DNA from: Solimonas_A sp052035235
GTDB lineage: Bacteria > Pseudomonadota > Gammaproteobacteria > Nevskiales > Nevskiaceae
DNA length: 64,000 bases
Direction of reading: 5' to 3'
Assembly: GCA_052035235.1 (NCBI GenBank)
Contig: JBPOHT010000010.1
Coordinates: forward strand, 62,001-126,000
Position numbers and translations under genes: made by a program. Of this stretch, positions 48,057 through 58,937 are shown one piece after another. How positions within the stretch are numbered: position 1 is the first letter of the stretch; each line of letters begins with the position of its first letter. The notes beneath the pieces are model-generated. The model ran no database searches and was not told the DNA's origin. It saw only the letters and a list, made by a program, of their open reading frames with translations.

Positions 48057-48087
48057 CTGACTGGATACCGGCTTCCGCCGGTATGAC
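48057..48087. repeat. Dispersed GTCATACCGGC repeat
   Basis: Reverse-orientation copy of the 10499-10582 family (CTGACTGGATACCGGC...GGTATGAC). A short inverse fragment GTCATCCAGTCC precedes it at about 48025-48036. Confidence 0.75.
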
Positions 48088-48099
48088 CGGAGCAGAGGC

Positions 48100-49451
<1,352 letters not shown>

Positions 49452-49455
<4 letters not shown>

Positions 49456-51272
49456 GGTGGAAAGCCCAGGACAAAACAGCTGCGCCAGCCCTCGCGCGGT
49501 TCCAGGCGCACGCTGCCGCCATGCGCCTGCATGATGCGCGCGACGATCGCCAGGCCCAGGCCGGTGCCATCAGGGCGACGCGAGACAAAGGGCTGGAACA
49601 GGCTGTCGCGGATCTCCTCGGGCACGCCGCTGCCGCTGTCGCAGACTGCCAGCTCCAGCGCGCCCGTCTGCGTGCGCCGCGCCTCGATGCCGATACGCCC
49701 GCCCTCGATGCCCTCGATCGCGGCGCGGGCGTTGTCCAGCAGGTTCAGCAACACCTGCTGCAGGCGCCGCGGATCAGCCTGCACCGGCAACGGCAGGTCC
49801 AGCCCGGCGCCCATCGTCACCGCCGGGTAAGGCGCCGCCAGCGCGCGCACGTAGTCGGCCAGGTCCAGCGGGCGCAGGTCCACCTGCCAGGAGCGCGCAT
49901 AGTCGAGCAGGTCCGCGGCCAGCTGCGAGATGCGGCCGGTTTGCGCCAGGATCTCGCTGCGCAGTTCCGGCGCCGCCATCGACGCCGCCATGTTGATGAT
50001 GTTGAGCGGGTTGCGGATGTCGTGGGCCACGGTTGCCGCCAGGGCGCCAAGCTCGGCCAGCCGCTCCTGCTTCTGGTGCTCGCGCTCGCGCAGCGCCAGG
50101 CCCAGGGCCTGCTCCAGCTGTTGCGCGCGCTCCGCCAGAACGGTGCCGAACAGCTGCGCCACCTGGCGCGGCCCAGGCGGCGCCGCCTCCCAGCCGCGCA
50201 TCGCGGTCTGCCAGCGCCCCTGTTCGCGAGCGCACAGCAGCGCCGGTGCCTCGCCGCCGGCCTCGCCCTGCCCCGCCACCGTCACCGCGATCGCCACCCG
50301 GAGCCGCGCCGACAGCAGCGCCGCCGCCGCATGGGCCAGTGCCTCGTAGGATTCGGCCTGCTGCAGTTGCTGGCGCCAGCGGCCGATCTCGTCCTCGCCC
50401 AGGTGCGAGCCCGGGTAGACCATGCGCGTCGCCAGCCGGCGGAAGGGATCGAGCAGCAGGCCCGAAGCCAGCAGCGTGGCCACCGCCACCGCCCACAGGC
50501 TCCAGCCCGAGCGTGGCTCGCCGAAGGGCAGCGGCAGCGCGCTGAGGCCGATCAGCGCCGCGGAGCCCAGGCCCACCGTCAGCGCCCAGGCCAGGCCGCG
50601 CCGCGCCCAGGCGTTCACCACCATCAGCTCGTAGCGCAGGATGCCGTACACCAGGATCACCGGGTACAGCGGCAGCAGCAACAGCGGGAACGGATACAGG
50701 TCGATGCCGAAGGACGCGAAGCCGTAGGCGCTCATGCACATCAGGCCCCAGCCGCTGGCCAGGCACATGGCCACCAACTGCCCGCGCGGCGGGCCGCGGC
50801 GCACCAGCCAGTGCCAGAACAGCACCGCGTGCCCCGCCATCGCCAGCAGGGCCCAGGTCCAGCCCACCACCCAACCCATCGACGTCGGCAGGAAGAAGTA
50901 TTCGAAACCCTCCCAGTGCTCGTAGCGCCCCGGCGGCAGCCACAGCGCCAGCAGGCTGGTCAGCCCGCCCAGGGCATACACCAGCGCCAACCACCGGGAA
51001 CGTTGCCACACGCCACAAAGCACCAGCACGAAGTGCAGGTACACCGCCGAGGTCAGCGGCGACAGCGCCGACAACGCCATGCCGAAGGGGATCGCCGCCG
51101 GGCCGAACCAGGTCGGCAGCTCGCAGGCCAGGATCCAGGCCGCCACGCCGAACAGGAACAGCACCAGCAGGCGCAGGCCCGGCACGCCACGCAGGCGCAG
51201 CAACAGCAGGCCCAGCCCCAGGCTCTCGACCAGGGCCAGGGTCAGCGCGATGTGGACATAGAGCGGCGACAT
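49452..51272 (-). CDS. Membrane sensor histidine kinase
   Basis: 606 residues. About seven to eight N-terminal helices (residues 5-275) form a 7TM-type sensor, followed by a GAF-like segment (about 300-395). The kinase core has H-box VAHDIRNPLN (His417), N-box LLNLLDNARAAI, G1 DSGSGVPEE and G2 DGTGLGLAI. It should phosphorylate the adjacent sigma-54 response regulator. An embedded integral-membrane sensor suggests a lipophilic or membrane-state signal. Divergent from the DUF4166 operon, 177 bases apart. Confidence 0.95.
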
Positions 51273-51396
51273 GCCCGGACCATATCAACTTCGTTTACAG
51301 GCGAGTAGCCGGCGATTGACTACCTGGTTGACAGCCTCGGCTCCTTCCCAACAACAAAGCCCTTCATAAACATGATCTTGAGTTGATCTCGAAATC

Positions 51397-51412
51397 CGGC
51401 ACGGCTCTTGGG
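51397..51412 (+). promoter_or_regulatory. Sigma-54-like -24/-12 promoter
   Basis: CGGCACGGCTCTTGGG matches TGGCACG-N4-TTGCW except for the first T, the -12 C (here G) and the last base. It lies 38 bases upstream of the DUF4166 ATG. The divergent regulator is a sigma-54 activator, which makes the site credible, but the change of the -12 GC is a real weakness. Confidence 0.5.
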
Positions 51413-51449
51413 AACAAGGAGGTGAACGCACCCAGACAGGAGCCACACC

Positions 51450-52109
51450 ATGACCCTGATGCCCCCGCCGGTCCTCCGCACTGCGCTGCCGCAGGACCCG
51501 CCCCGCCCGCCCGACTTCGAGACCCTGGTCGGCCGCGAAGGCTGGCGGCGCCTGCCGGCCGCCGTGCGCCAGCGCTTCCTGGAGAAGCCCGCGCCGCAGG
51601 CGCCGATCCGCTACGTCGGCGTCATGCACCAGGTCGATTGCTCGCCGCTGGGCTGGCTGCTGGCGCAGTTCTGCCGCCTGCTCGGCACGCCCTTCGCACC
51701 CTGGCGCGGGCGCGACGTGCCGGTGGCCATCACCCTGCGCCATGACGACGACGGCGTGATCTGGGAGCGCGAGTACCGCTACGCCGGCCGCCAGCCGATC
51801 ACCGTGAGCTCGACCAAGCGCATCGGCGCCGACGGCTCGCTGCGTGAATGCGTGGGCTTCGGCCTGGGCATGCGCCTGGCGGTGTTCGAGGCCAATCACG
51901 CCCTGCACTTCCTCAGCCTGCGCTATTTCTGGCAGGCCGCTGGCCGCCTGCGCTGGCTGCCCGACCTGCTGTCGCCCGGCATCGCCCACGTCATTCACCA
52001 AGACCTCGGCGAAGGCCGCTTCCGCTTCGCCATGACCATCCACCACCCCTGGTTCGGCACGCTGTTCCAACAGGACGGCGTGTTCCACCGCGAAGGAGAC
52101 CTGCAATGA
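51450..52109 (+). CDS. DUF4166 family protein
   Basis: 219 residues. Landmarks of DUF4166 are seen: LPAAVRQRFLEKP, then GVMHQVDCSPLGWLLAQFCRLLGTPFAPW, then VAITLRHDDDGVIWEREYRYAGRQPITVSSTKRI and GVFHREG at the end. DUF4166 domains are often fused or adjacent to SDR-like epimerases; function is unknown, with a lipocalin-like beta fold likely. ATG has ribosome site AGGAG. The stop overlaps the next start (ATGA). Confidence 0.9.
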   Translation: MTLMPPPVLRTALPQDPPRPPDFETLVGREGWRRLPAAVRQRFLEKPAPQAPIRYVGVMHQVDCSPLGWLLAQFCRLLGTPFAPWRGRDVPVAITLRHDDDGVIWEREYRYAGRQPITVSSTKRIGADGSLRECVGFGLGMRLAVFEANHALHFLSLRYFWQAAGRLRWLPDLLSPGIAHVIHQDLGEGRFRFAMTIHHPWFGTLFQQDGVFHREGDLQ

Positions 52110-53956
52110 CCGACGCCATGACCGCCGTGCTGATCCTGCTCAACATCCAGTGCCTGATCGGCGCCTTCGACAACCTCTGGCACCACGAGCTGGAGGCCGG
52201 CCTGGGCCGCAAGCCCCAGGCCCGCACCGAGCTGGCGCTGCACACCGCGCGCGAGCTGCTCTACGCACCGATCTTCATCGGCATCGCCTGGTGGCACTGG
52301 CAGGGTGCCTGGGCCTGGCTGCTGATCGCCCTGCTAGCCGTGGAGATCGTGGTGACCCTCACCGACTTCGTGGTGGAGGACCGCACGCGCCGGCTGCCGC
52401 CGCTGGAGCGCGTGCTGCATACCGTGCTGGCGATCAACTACGGCGCGCTGCTGGCACTGTGGGCGCCGGAACTGCGCGCCTGGATCGCCGCCCCCACCGG
52501 CTTCAGCCCTGCCGACTACGGCATCTGGTCGTGGCTGCTGAGCGTGTTCGGACTCGGCGTGCTCGGTTGGGGACTCTACGACCTCTTCGCCGTGGCCCGC
52601 CTGGGCGTGCCGCAATGGCAGCGCGAGCCGGTGCGGGTGCAGCCCAACGCCGCGCCGCGCACCCTGCTGGTCACCGGCGCCACCGGCTTCATCGGCCGCG
52701 CCTTGGTGCGACGCCTGATGGCACGCGGCGAGCAACTGCTGGTGCTGAGCCGCGATCCGCAGCGTGCCGCCGACCTGTTCGGCCCGCGCGTCGAGGTCCT
52801 GGATTCGCTGCGGCAGCTCGACGCGGAGCGCCGCATCGACGCCATCGTCAACCTCGCCGGCGAGCCCGTGGCCGGCGGCTGGTGGACCCGCGCCCGCCGC
52901 GAACGCCTGCTGCAGAGCCGCCTCGCCGTCACCACCGAGGTCACCATGCTGATCCGCCGCCTGCGCCACAAGCCCGCCGTACTGGTCAGCGCCTCGGCCA
53001 TCGGCTGGTACGGCGAGCGCGGCGACACCGCGCTGGCGGAAGACAGCGGGGCCGGCAGCGGCTTCCTGGCCCTGCTGTGCAAGCGCTGGGAGGAAGCCGC
53101 CTGGGCCGCCACGCGCGAGGGCGTGCGCGTCTGCCGCCTGCGCATCGGCCTCGTGCTGGGTCGCGGCGGCGGCGTACTGCCGCCGATGGCCCTGGCCTCG
53201 CGCGTGGCCGGTGGCACCGTGCTGGGCAACGGCCGCCAGTGGATGTCGTGGATCCACCTGCAGGATCTGCTACGCCTGATCGACCACGCACTGGAAGACG
53301 AGGACCTGCACGGCGCCATCAACGCCGTGGCCCCCACGCCACTGACCCAGGCCGACTTCACCCGGGCACTGGCAGGCGCGCAGCGCCGCCCGGCCCCCTG
53401 GCGCGTCCCGGCCGGCCTGCTGCGCCTGGCAGCCGGCGAGATGTCGGACCTGTTCCTGATGAGCCAGCGGGTGCTGCCGCAGCGCATCGCCGGCCGGGGC
53501 TTCCGCTTCGACCATCCCGATGCCGCTGCCGCGCTGGCCGACATCCTCGGCCCCGCCCCAGCTCCGGTGCTGCGCCGCGTGTTCATCAACGAGCAGTGCC
53601 AGGTCTGCACCACCGAACTCGGCAGCTGCCAGTTGCTGGACCGCCGCCGGCAGGGCGACATCCTGTTCCAGCCCATCGACAGCCTGCCGCAGGGCTTGCC
53701 GGAATGGGGCCTGGCACCGCGCGATCTGCGCCGCCGCCTGTTCGTGGAGACCGCCGACGGCCGACTGCTCAGCGGCGCGGACGCCGGCATCGCCCTGTGG
53801 CTGGGCCTGCCGGGGAGGCAGCGCTTCGCAAGGCTGCTGGCCCTGCCCGGCCTGCATGCCTGCGTGCTGATGGTCTACGACCTGCTGCTGGCGCCCGTCC
53901 TGAGTCGCTGGAGCGAGCGGCGTGCGCACCGTCAGTCGCCGCGGAGCGCCGCCTAG
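52106..53956 (+). CDS. Membrane-SDR-DCC fusion protein (TIGR01777 epimerase core)
   Basis: 616 residues in three parts. Residues 1-165: four hydrophobic segments, an unnamed membrane domain. Residues about 185-485: an atypical SDR of the TIGR01777/YfcH type with TGATGFIG at 190-197, NLAGEPVAGGWWTRARRERLLQSRL, SASAIGWYG and ISWIHLQD-like MSWIHLQDLLRL. Residues about 493-600: a DCC-type thiol domain (DUF393) with FINEQCQVCTTELG, where Glu-Gln precede the CxxC instead of the usual Asp-Gly. The fusion implies redox and epimerase/reductase steps at a membrane. ATGA overlap with DUF4166 indicates one operon. Confidence 0.88.
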   Translation: MTDAMTAVLILLNIQCLIGAFDNLWHHELEAGLGRKPQARTELALHTARELLYAPIFIGIAWWHWQGAWAWLLIALLAVEIVVTLTDFVVEDRTRRLPPLERVLHTVLAINYGALLALWAPELRAWIAAPTGFSPADYGIWSWLLSVFGLGVLGWGLYDLFAVARLGVPQWQREPVRVQPNAAPRTLLVTGATGFIGRALVRRLMARGEQLLVLSRDPQRAADLFGPRVEVLDSLRQLDAERRIDAIVNLAGEPVAGGWWTRARRERLLQSRLAVTTEVTMLIRRLRHKPAVLVSASAIGWYGERGDTALAEDSGAGSGFLALLCKRWEEAAWAATREGVRVCRLRIGLVLGRGGGVLPPMALASRVAGGTVLGNGRQWMSWIHLQDLLRLIDHALEDEDLHGAINAVAPTPLTQADFTRALAGAQRRPAPWRVPAGLLRLAAGEMSDLFLMSQRVLPQRIAGRGFRFDHPDAAAALADILGPAPAPVLRRVFINEQCQVCTTELGSCQLLDRRRQGDILFQPIDSLPQGLPEWGLAPRDLRRRLFVETADGRLLSGADAGIALWLGLPGRQRFARLLALPGLHACVLMVYDLLLAPVLSRWSERRAHRQSPRSAA

Positions 53957-54013
53957 CCGGATGCACCAGAAAAGCTTCTTCGCGGACTTCCGAGGCCAGG
54001 CCAACGCCCGATT

Positions 54014-54041
54014 CGTCATACCGGCGGAAGCCGGTATGACG
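54014..54041. repeat. Compact GTCATACCGGC hairpin
   Basis: CGTCATACCGGC-ggaa-GCCGGTATGACG, a perfect 12-bp stem with a 4-base loop. It is the shortest member of the dispersed family. Confidence 0.85.
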
Positions 54042-54118
54042 GTTCTGGCAGAGAGCGGTGAGTCAGAAGAAAGTTTTGCGCTGTAGCTACGCGGTCCAGC
54101 AGATCGGCGAAGAGCCAC

Positions 54119-54150
54119 AAAAAAAGCCCCGGGGCCGTACGCCCCGGGGC
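54119..54150 (-). terminator. Terminator of the DUF1302 gene
   Basis: GCCCCGGGGC (54126-54135) and its identical self-complementary copy (54141-54150) enclose CGTAC. The A7 on the left becomes a T-run on the minus strand. It lies 16 bases past the DUF1302 stop. Confidence 0.85.
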
Positions 54151-54165
54151 CATGACAGCAGGAAA

Positions 54166-56364
54166 TCAGAAGGCGTAGGAGAAGCTCAGCGAGGCATTGT
54201 CGCGGTCACGGTAGTTGTTGCGATCCCCGGCACCGGTGTACCAGGTGTAGCCCATGCGCATGCCGAAGTCCTCACCGAACTGGATGTCGTTGATCAGCTG
54301 GAACTCCTTGCGGTCCTCGACGAAGTTCTGGAACGGCTGCGGCGCCGTGCCCTTGATGTCCCAGGCCAGGATCAGCGTCGGGCGGAACGACAGGCCGAAG
54401 ATCACGTCGTTGAACTCGCCGCGGATCAGGCTGCGCACGCCCCAGGCGAAGTCGTCGGCGAAACCCTTGGTCTGCTGCGTCGGGTTGAACACCAGCGTCG
54501 CCGGCGGCACGCCGCCCGGCTGCCCGGTGCCGTCGGCACCGCCGCTGGCGTGCGTCGAGTTGAGATAGAAGGTCTCGAACTGCAGCTGGTTCTTCTTCGG
54601 CATGTCGACGATGTGCGTGAAGCCGACTTCGTTGATGAAGATGATCTGGTCGGCGCCGAGGATGTCGGACACCGCGCGGATCGCCGTCAGGCCGAACTGG
54701 CCGGCGCCGAAGCGCTCCCAGCCGCGCATGTACTGCCCGGCCTGCACACGGTCGATGCCGCGATAGCCGGTCACGAAGGCCGGGAAGGCATTGGTGGCCG
54801 ACGGAAAGGTCACGTCGGACAGCTCCAGCAGGCCACCCACCACGCCGCCGATGTCGCTCAGCAACTGGCCGGGATTGGCCAGCAGCGCCGGCAGGTTGTT
54901 GGCGCCCGCGCCGAGCAGCCCGATCAGGTCCAGGCTGCCCAGCGTCTGCAGGTCCACCAGCTGCGTGAAGGCGATCTGGTTGGCGGGCAGCGCCGGCTGC
55001 GCGGCGGCATAGAACAGGTCCTGCACCGAGATCAGCACCGGCAGGTTCGGGCGGTAGGCGTACTCACCCGCGATCGACCAGCTGCCGACGTTGGTGTTGA
55101 AGCTGAAGCCGTACATCTGGATGTCTTCCGGATACTCCACCAGCACCCGCACGGTATCGGCCGGCAGCGGCTCCAGGCCCTCGCCGTAGATCGGGTTGGG
55201 CAGAGCGCCGTTGAAGCCGCGGCAATCGACGTAGGCCCCGAGCACACTGGTGGAATCACGTGCGCAGGAATCCTGCGCGGCGAACATCGAGGCATACGGC
55301 AGGCGGCTGTGGTAGTTCAGGAAGTAGAACGACAGCTCGGTGCCGTTGTTCAGCCAGTCGGCGAAATGGCTGAGCTTGACGCCGTACTGGCCATCGTCAC
55401 GCGGCGAGCGCTCGGTCACCGGCACCGTCAGCGTGGAACTGCTCAGCAGCCGCAGATCGCTGTTGTTGAACATGAACTGCTGGTCCGGGTCCTCGGGGAA
55501 CTGGCCCAGCGAGACGTTGGCGGTCAGGCCGCGTCCGCCGATGAAGTCCGTGAAGGAGAAGAAGCTGCCCGCGGGATCGACCTCCGCCGGCTTCCACTGC
55601 AGCTGGTAGAACAACTCGATCGAGGTGGAGTCGGTCAGGCTGGTGGAGAGCACCACCGCCGGCACCGGCTTGAACACCTCGTTGATCTCCGAGCCCGGCG
55701 CGTGCAGGCTGCGGTAGCTCGGCGGATTAATCTCGCTGATGCTGTTCAGCGCCAGCAGGGTGGACTCGCCCCAGCGCACGATCTGGCTGCCGACCGTGAT
55801 CGCGCCCTCGCGGCTCTCGCCCCAGCTGAAGTTGTACTGCAGGAAGGCCTCGTACAGTTCGGTGCCGAGCGCATAGCGGTCCACCGCGTCACCCGAGCGC
55901 TTGTTGTGCTCCGGCTGGTAGAGGCTGTTCGGATGGTACTGGGTGAAATCGGCATTGACCGCGTCGTAGAAGCCCAGCGCATGGACACGCGCCAGCCAGT
56001 CACCTTTGCGCAGCGTCAGGTCGGTATTGATCTTGGCCAGGGCGGCAACGATGTCGCCCTTGTCGTAGTTGAGGTTGCCATCGTCGCCGTTGGCGCCGAA
56101 GAAGGCACCGCGGGCATTGACCAGGCGCTGGTTCGGAGCCGGGTCGCCGCCGAGCGACAGGCAGTCATCCACCGCGCAGAGGTCCTGCTGGCCGTCGATG
56201 TTGGTCTTGCCGATCAGGTCGCTGCTGGGCGCCTGCATGCGGACCTGGGCGCCGACCGACAGGATCGTCTTCCACTGCATGTCGAAGCCGTAGAACTCCC
56301 CTTCCAGGGCGGATGCAGGCAGCGAAATCAGGGCCAGCAGGGCGGCCCCAGTCAGTTTCTTCAC
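54166..56364 (-). CDS. DUF1302 family outer-membrane-type protein
   Basis: 732 residues. Signal peptide MKKLTGAALLALISLPASA, then ALEGEFYGFDMQWKTILSVGAQVRM, the DUF1302 opening. Other landmarks are NLNYDKGDIVAALAKINTDLTLRKGDWLARV, GSQIVRWGESTLLALNSISEINPP and a beta-rich body ending in LSFSYAF (terminal Phe, as in BAM substrates). It is probably a beta-barrel importer or channel for hydrophobic compounds; many members are linked to lipid or steroid degradation. GTG 56364 has the strong GGGAGGAAAAC ribosome site, much better than ATG further upstream. It is next to an AraC regulator and an acyl-CoA dehydrogenase gene. Confidence 0.92.
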   Translation of the reverse strand: MKKLTGAALLALISLPASALEGEFYGFDMQWKTILSVGAQVRMQAPSSDLIGKTNIDGQQDLCAVDDCLSLGGDPAPNQRLVNARGAFFGANGDDGNLNYDKGDIVAALAKINTDLTLRKGDWLARVHALGFYDAVNADFTQYHPNSLYQPEHNKRSGDAVDRYALGTELYEAFLQYNFSWGESREGAITVGSQIVRWGESTLLALNSISEINPPSYRSLHAPGSEINEVFKPVPAVVLSTSLTDSTSIELFYQLQWKPAEVDPAGSFFSFTDFIGGRGLTANVSLGQFPEDPDQQFMFNNSDLRLLSSSTLTVPVTERSPRDDGQYGVKLSHFADWLNNGTELSFYFLNYHSRLPYASMFAAQDSCARDSTSVLGAYVDCRGFNGALPNPIYGEGLEPLPADTVRVLVEYPEDIQMYGFSFNTNVGSWSIAGEYAYRPNLPVLISVQDLFYAAAQPALPANQIAFTQLVDLQTLGSLDLIGLLGAGANNLPALLANPGQLLSDIGGVVGGLLELSDVTFPSATNAFPAFVTGYRGIDRVQAGQYMRGWERFGAGQFGLTAIRAVSDILGADQIIFINEVGFTHIVDMPKKNQLQFETFYLNSTHASGGADGTGQPGGVPPATLVFNPTQQTKGFADDFAWGVRSLIRGEFNDVIFGLSFRPTLILAWDIKGTAPQPFQNFVEDRKEFQLINDIQFGEDFGMRMGYTWYTGAGDRNNYRDRDNASLSFSYAF

Positions 56365-56535
56365 GTTTTCCTCCCGACGCAGAACGACTTTTTTATGGGA
56401 CGGCCAGGCCGTCTGGACGGACGCTACCATCGCTCAATGGCAGGTGTCACTGATTCGGACAACCGCCGCCCCTGTCATTCCGGCAAACGACTGTCCACTT
56501 GCCGCTGCCCCCCTCCCGAGGCCGGCTGGGAGGCA

Positions 56536-57555
56536 CTACAGGGCGTCGCGATAGCTGCCCGGGGTGCTGTCGGTCCAGCGCCGGAAGGCCCGGTTGAAGG
56601 CGCTCTGCTGCGAGAACCCCAGCAGGAAGGCGATATCCACCAGGGACAGCTCCGGGTCTCGCACGTAGCCCAGCGCCAGGTCGCGGCGCATGTCGTCCAG
56701 GGCCGCCTTGAAGTGCGTGCCGCGCTGCAGCAGGCGCCGCTGCAGGGTCCGGCCGGAGATGTTCAGTGCCGCCGCCACGTCCTCCATCTCTGGCACCGCC
56801 TGCGGCAGCAGCCGCCCGATGGCGGCGCGCAGTTGCACCACGAAGGGGTCGGCCTCCAGCCCCAGTTCCCGGCCCAGGCGCTCCGCCCGGGCCTCCATGA
56901 TCTGGCGCAGCGCCGGGTCGGCCTGGGGCAGAGGCCGGTCCAGCAGGCCGTTGTGGATCGACAGGCTGAAGCAGGGGGCATCGAACACCAGCCGGCACTG
57001 GAACACCCGCTGGTACTCGTCCAGCCGCGCAGGCTGGGGAAAGGGAAAGCTCACGTCCACCGGGCGGAACTGCTGGCCGAAGACCCAGCGGGCGAAGCTC
57101 AGCATCGAGCCGGCCAGGCATTCCCCGGCCGGCCGCGTCTGCAGCCCCGGCAGCGGCGGCAGCGACTCCCGCAGGCGCAGCAGGCCTTCGCCCTCCTCGT
57201 AGTCCACCTCCGCCCCCGGCATCACCAGCTGGTGCCAGCGCTGGTGCGCCTCGATCACCTGTCGGCTGGTGCCACAGCTCATCATGATGTAGCCCAGCAC
57301 CCCGTAGTGCGCCGGCCGCACCTGCTCGCCGGCATGCAGCCCCAGGAACGGATCACCGGTCAGCTCGATGGCCGTTTCCAGTGCCGCATTGAAACGCAGC
57401 CGCGAGACCCAGCGGTCCGGGTCGGCCAGCGCCGCCTCCGGCACGTCCAGCACCGCCAGCACCGGTGCCAGCGGCTGGCCACGGGCCTGCAGCCAGTCGG
57501 TCAGCACACGGCAGTAGGCCATGCTCAGCCTGGGGGTTTCCGGGGGAAGGATCAC
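56536..57555 (-). CDS. AraC family regulator with arabinose-binding-like domain
   Basis: About 339 residues. The N-terminal PF12625-type domain starts LPPETPRLSMAYCRVLTDWLQARGQPLAPVL and contains RFNAALETAIELTGDPFLGLHAGEQVRPAHYGVLGYIMMSC. The C-terminal HTH reads EDVAAALNISGRTLQRRLLQRGTHFKAALDDMRRDLALGYV, then SLVDIAFLLGFSQQSAFNRAFRRWTDSTPGSYR. These OruR/GliR-like regulators often sense lipid or steroid metabolites. Start: GTG 57555 keeps the conserved PP-start; ATG 57522 is an alternative 11 residues shorter. Neither has a good ribosome site. Divergent from the acyl-CoA dehydrogenase. Confidence 0.9.
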   Translation of the reverse strand: MILPPETPRLSMAYCRVLTDWLQARGQPLAPVLAVLDVPEAALADPDRWVSRLRFNAALETAIELTGDPFLGLHAGEQVRPAHYGVLGYIMMSCGTSRQVIEAHQRWHQLVMPGAEVDYEEGEGLLRLRESLPPLPGLQTRPAGECLAGSMLSFARWVFGQQFRPVDVSFPFPQPARLDEYQRVFQCRLVFDAPCFSLSIHNGLLDRPLPQADPALRQIMEARAERLGRELGLEADPFVVQLRAAIGRLLPQAVPEMEDVAAALNISGRTLQRRLLQRGTHFKAALDDMRRDLALGYVRDPELSLVDIAFLLGFSQQSAFNRAFRRWTDSTPGSYRDAL

Positions 57556-57662
57556 GGCGCTTGGTGGTCTGCGGTCAATCGGTTGGCGTCCAGCGGTCAA
57601 TCTTACGGAAAGCGCGGGCGGAACAATGCCGTTCGTCCCTCTTTCGACCCGAGACACCCGAT

Positions 57663-58802
57663 ATGCAGCGCAAGCCGCTCGATGCAGAGATGGAGTTATT
57701 CCGGAACTCCGCGCGCAAGTTCTTCCAGACCGAGATTCGCCCTCACAGCGAACGCTGGCGCGAGGCCGGCATCGTCGATCGCGAGGCCTTCCTTAAGGCT
57801 GGCGAGGCGGGCTACCTGTGCATGTGGGCCGACGAGAAGTATGGCGGCCTGGGCCTCAAGGACTTCCGCTACGAGCAGATCCTGATCGAGGAGAACGTGG
57901 TGCACGGCGACCCCGGCTTCTTCATGACCGTGCACAACCGCCTGATCGCCCCCTACATCGGCAGCTTCGGCACCGAGGAACAGAAGCAGAAGTACTTCCC
58001 CGGCATCATCAGCGGCGAGACCATCCTGGCCGTGGCCATGACCGAGCCGGATGCCGGTTCCGACATCGCTGCCACCAAGACCCGCGCCGAGGACAAGGGC
58101 GACCACTGGCTGCTCAACGGCTCCAAGACCTACATCTCCAACGGCATCCTGGCCGACCTGGTGATCGTCGCCGCCAAGACCCACCCGGAAAACCCGCACG
58201 CCATGACCCTGTTCCTGGTCGAGCGCGGCATGGAGGGCTTCGAGCGCGGCCGCAACCTGAAGAAGATGGGCCTCAAGTCGCAGGACACCGCCGAGCTGTT
58301 CTTCCGCGACGTGAAGATCCCCAAGACCCACGTGCTGGGCCAGGTCAACAAGGGCTTCTACCACCTGATGCATGCCTTGGCCGAAGAGCGCCTGCTCTCC
58401 GCCACCGGCAACGTCGTCGCCGCGCGCGCCGCGGTGGACGTCACCCGCGAGTTCGTGCGCAACCGCAAGGTCTTCGGCAAGCCCCTGTCCAAGATGCAGA
58501 ACACGCGCTTCAAGCTGGCCGCGCTGGATACCGAGATCGAGGTCGCACAGACCTTCATCGACCGCTGCATCGAGGTCCACAACCAGGGCCAGCTGAGCCC
58601 CGAGGACGCCGCCCGCGCCAAGCTCTTCGCCAGCGAGGTCTACGGCCGCGCCGTGGACGAGGGCGTGCAGCTGCACGGCGGTGCCGGCTACATGGACGAG
58701 TACCCGATCTGCCGTATGTACCAGGACGAGCGCATCAACCGGATTTTTGCCGGCACCTCTGAGATCATGAAGGAAATCATCGCCCGCTCGATCCTCGACT
58801 GA
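57663..58802 (+). CDS. Acyl-CoA dehydrogenase
   Basis: 379 residues. FAD-dependent alpha,beta-dehydrogenation of acyl-CoA. Family signatures are AMTEPDAGSDIAATKTRA (residues about 122-139), LHGGAGYMDEYPICRMYQDERI and the end RIFAGTSEIMKEIIARSIL. The Glu in GTSEIM is at the position of the catalytic base in long-chain enzymes. ETF genes are not in the window. The ATG at 57663 begins 4 residues before the conserved start. It is followed by a repeat pair and then nitronate monooxygenase, MpaB-type oxygenase. Confidence 0.95.
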   Translation: MQRKPLDAEMELFRNSARKFFQTEIRPHSERWREAGIVDREAFLKAGEAGYLCMWADEKYGGLGLKDFRYEQILIEENVVHGDPGFFMTVHNRLIAPYIGSFGTEEQKQKYFPGIISGETILAVAMTEPDAGSDIAATKTRAEDKGDHWLLNGSKTYISNGILADLVIVAAKTHPENPHAMTLFLVERGMEGFERGRNLKKMGLKSQDTAELFFRDVKIPKTHVLGQVNKGFYHLMHALAEERLLSATGNVVAARAAVDVTREFVRNRKVFGKPLSKMQNTRFKLAALDTEIEVAQTFIDRCIEVHNQGQLSPEDAARAKLFASEVYGRAVDEGVQLHGGAGYMDEYPICRMYQDERINRIFAGTSEIMKEIIARSILD

Positions 58803-58812
58803 GCCCCCCGGA

Positions 58813-58907
58813 GACCGTTCGTGCTGAGCCTGTCGAAGCATGAACGGTCAGCCCACCGTACCATCGTGGAGTCCGCTCACCCTTCGACAAGCTCAGGGCG
58901 AGCGGAC
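58813..58907. repeat. Paired dispersed repeats with opposite orientation
   Basis: GACCGTTC...GAACGGTC (58813-58849) encloses GTGCTGAGCCTGTCGAAGCA. GTCCGCTC...GAGCGGAC (58871-58907) encloses CCTTCGACAAGCTCAGGG. The two cores are complementary, so either can form its own hairpin or they can pair with each other. It separates acyl-CoA dehydrogenase and nitronate monooxygenase genes. Confidence 0.75.
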
Positions 58908-58937
58908 TACAACGTCTATTGTGAGGAAGAACCCTGC

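Noticed and set aside
54058..57885. A 1275-codon plus-strand open frame
   Set aside because: It covers the DUF1302 and AraC genes antisense, and its translation is low-complexity with no domain pattern. The opposite-strand proteins have signal peptides, ribosome sites and family motifs.
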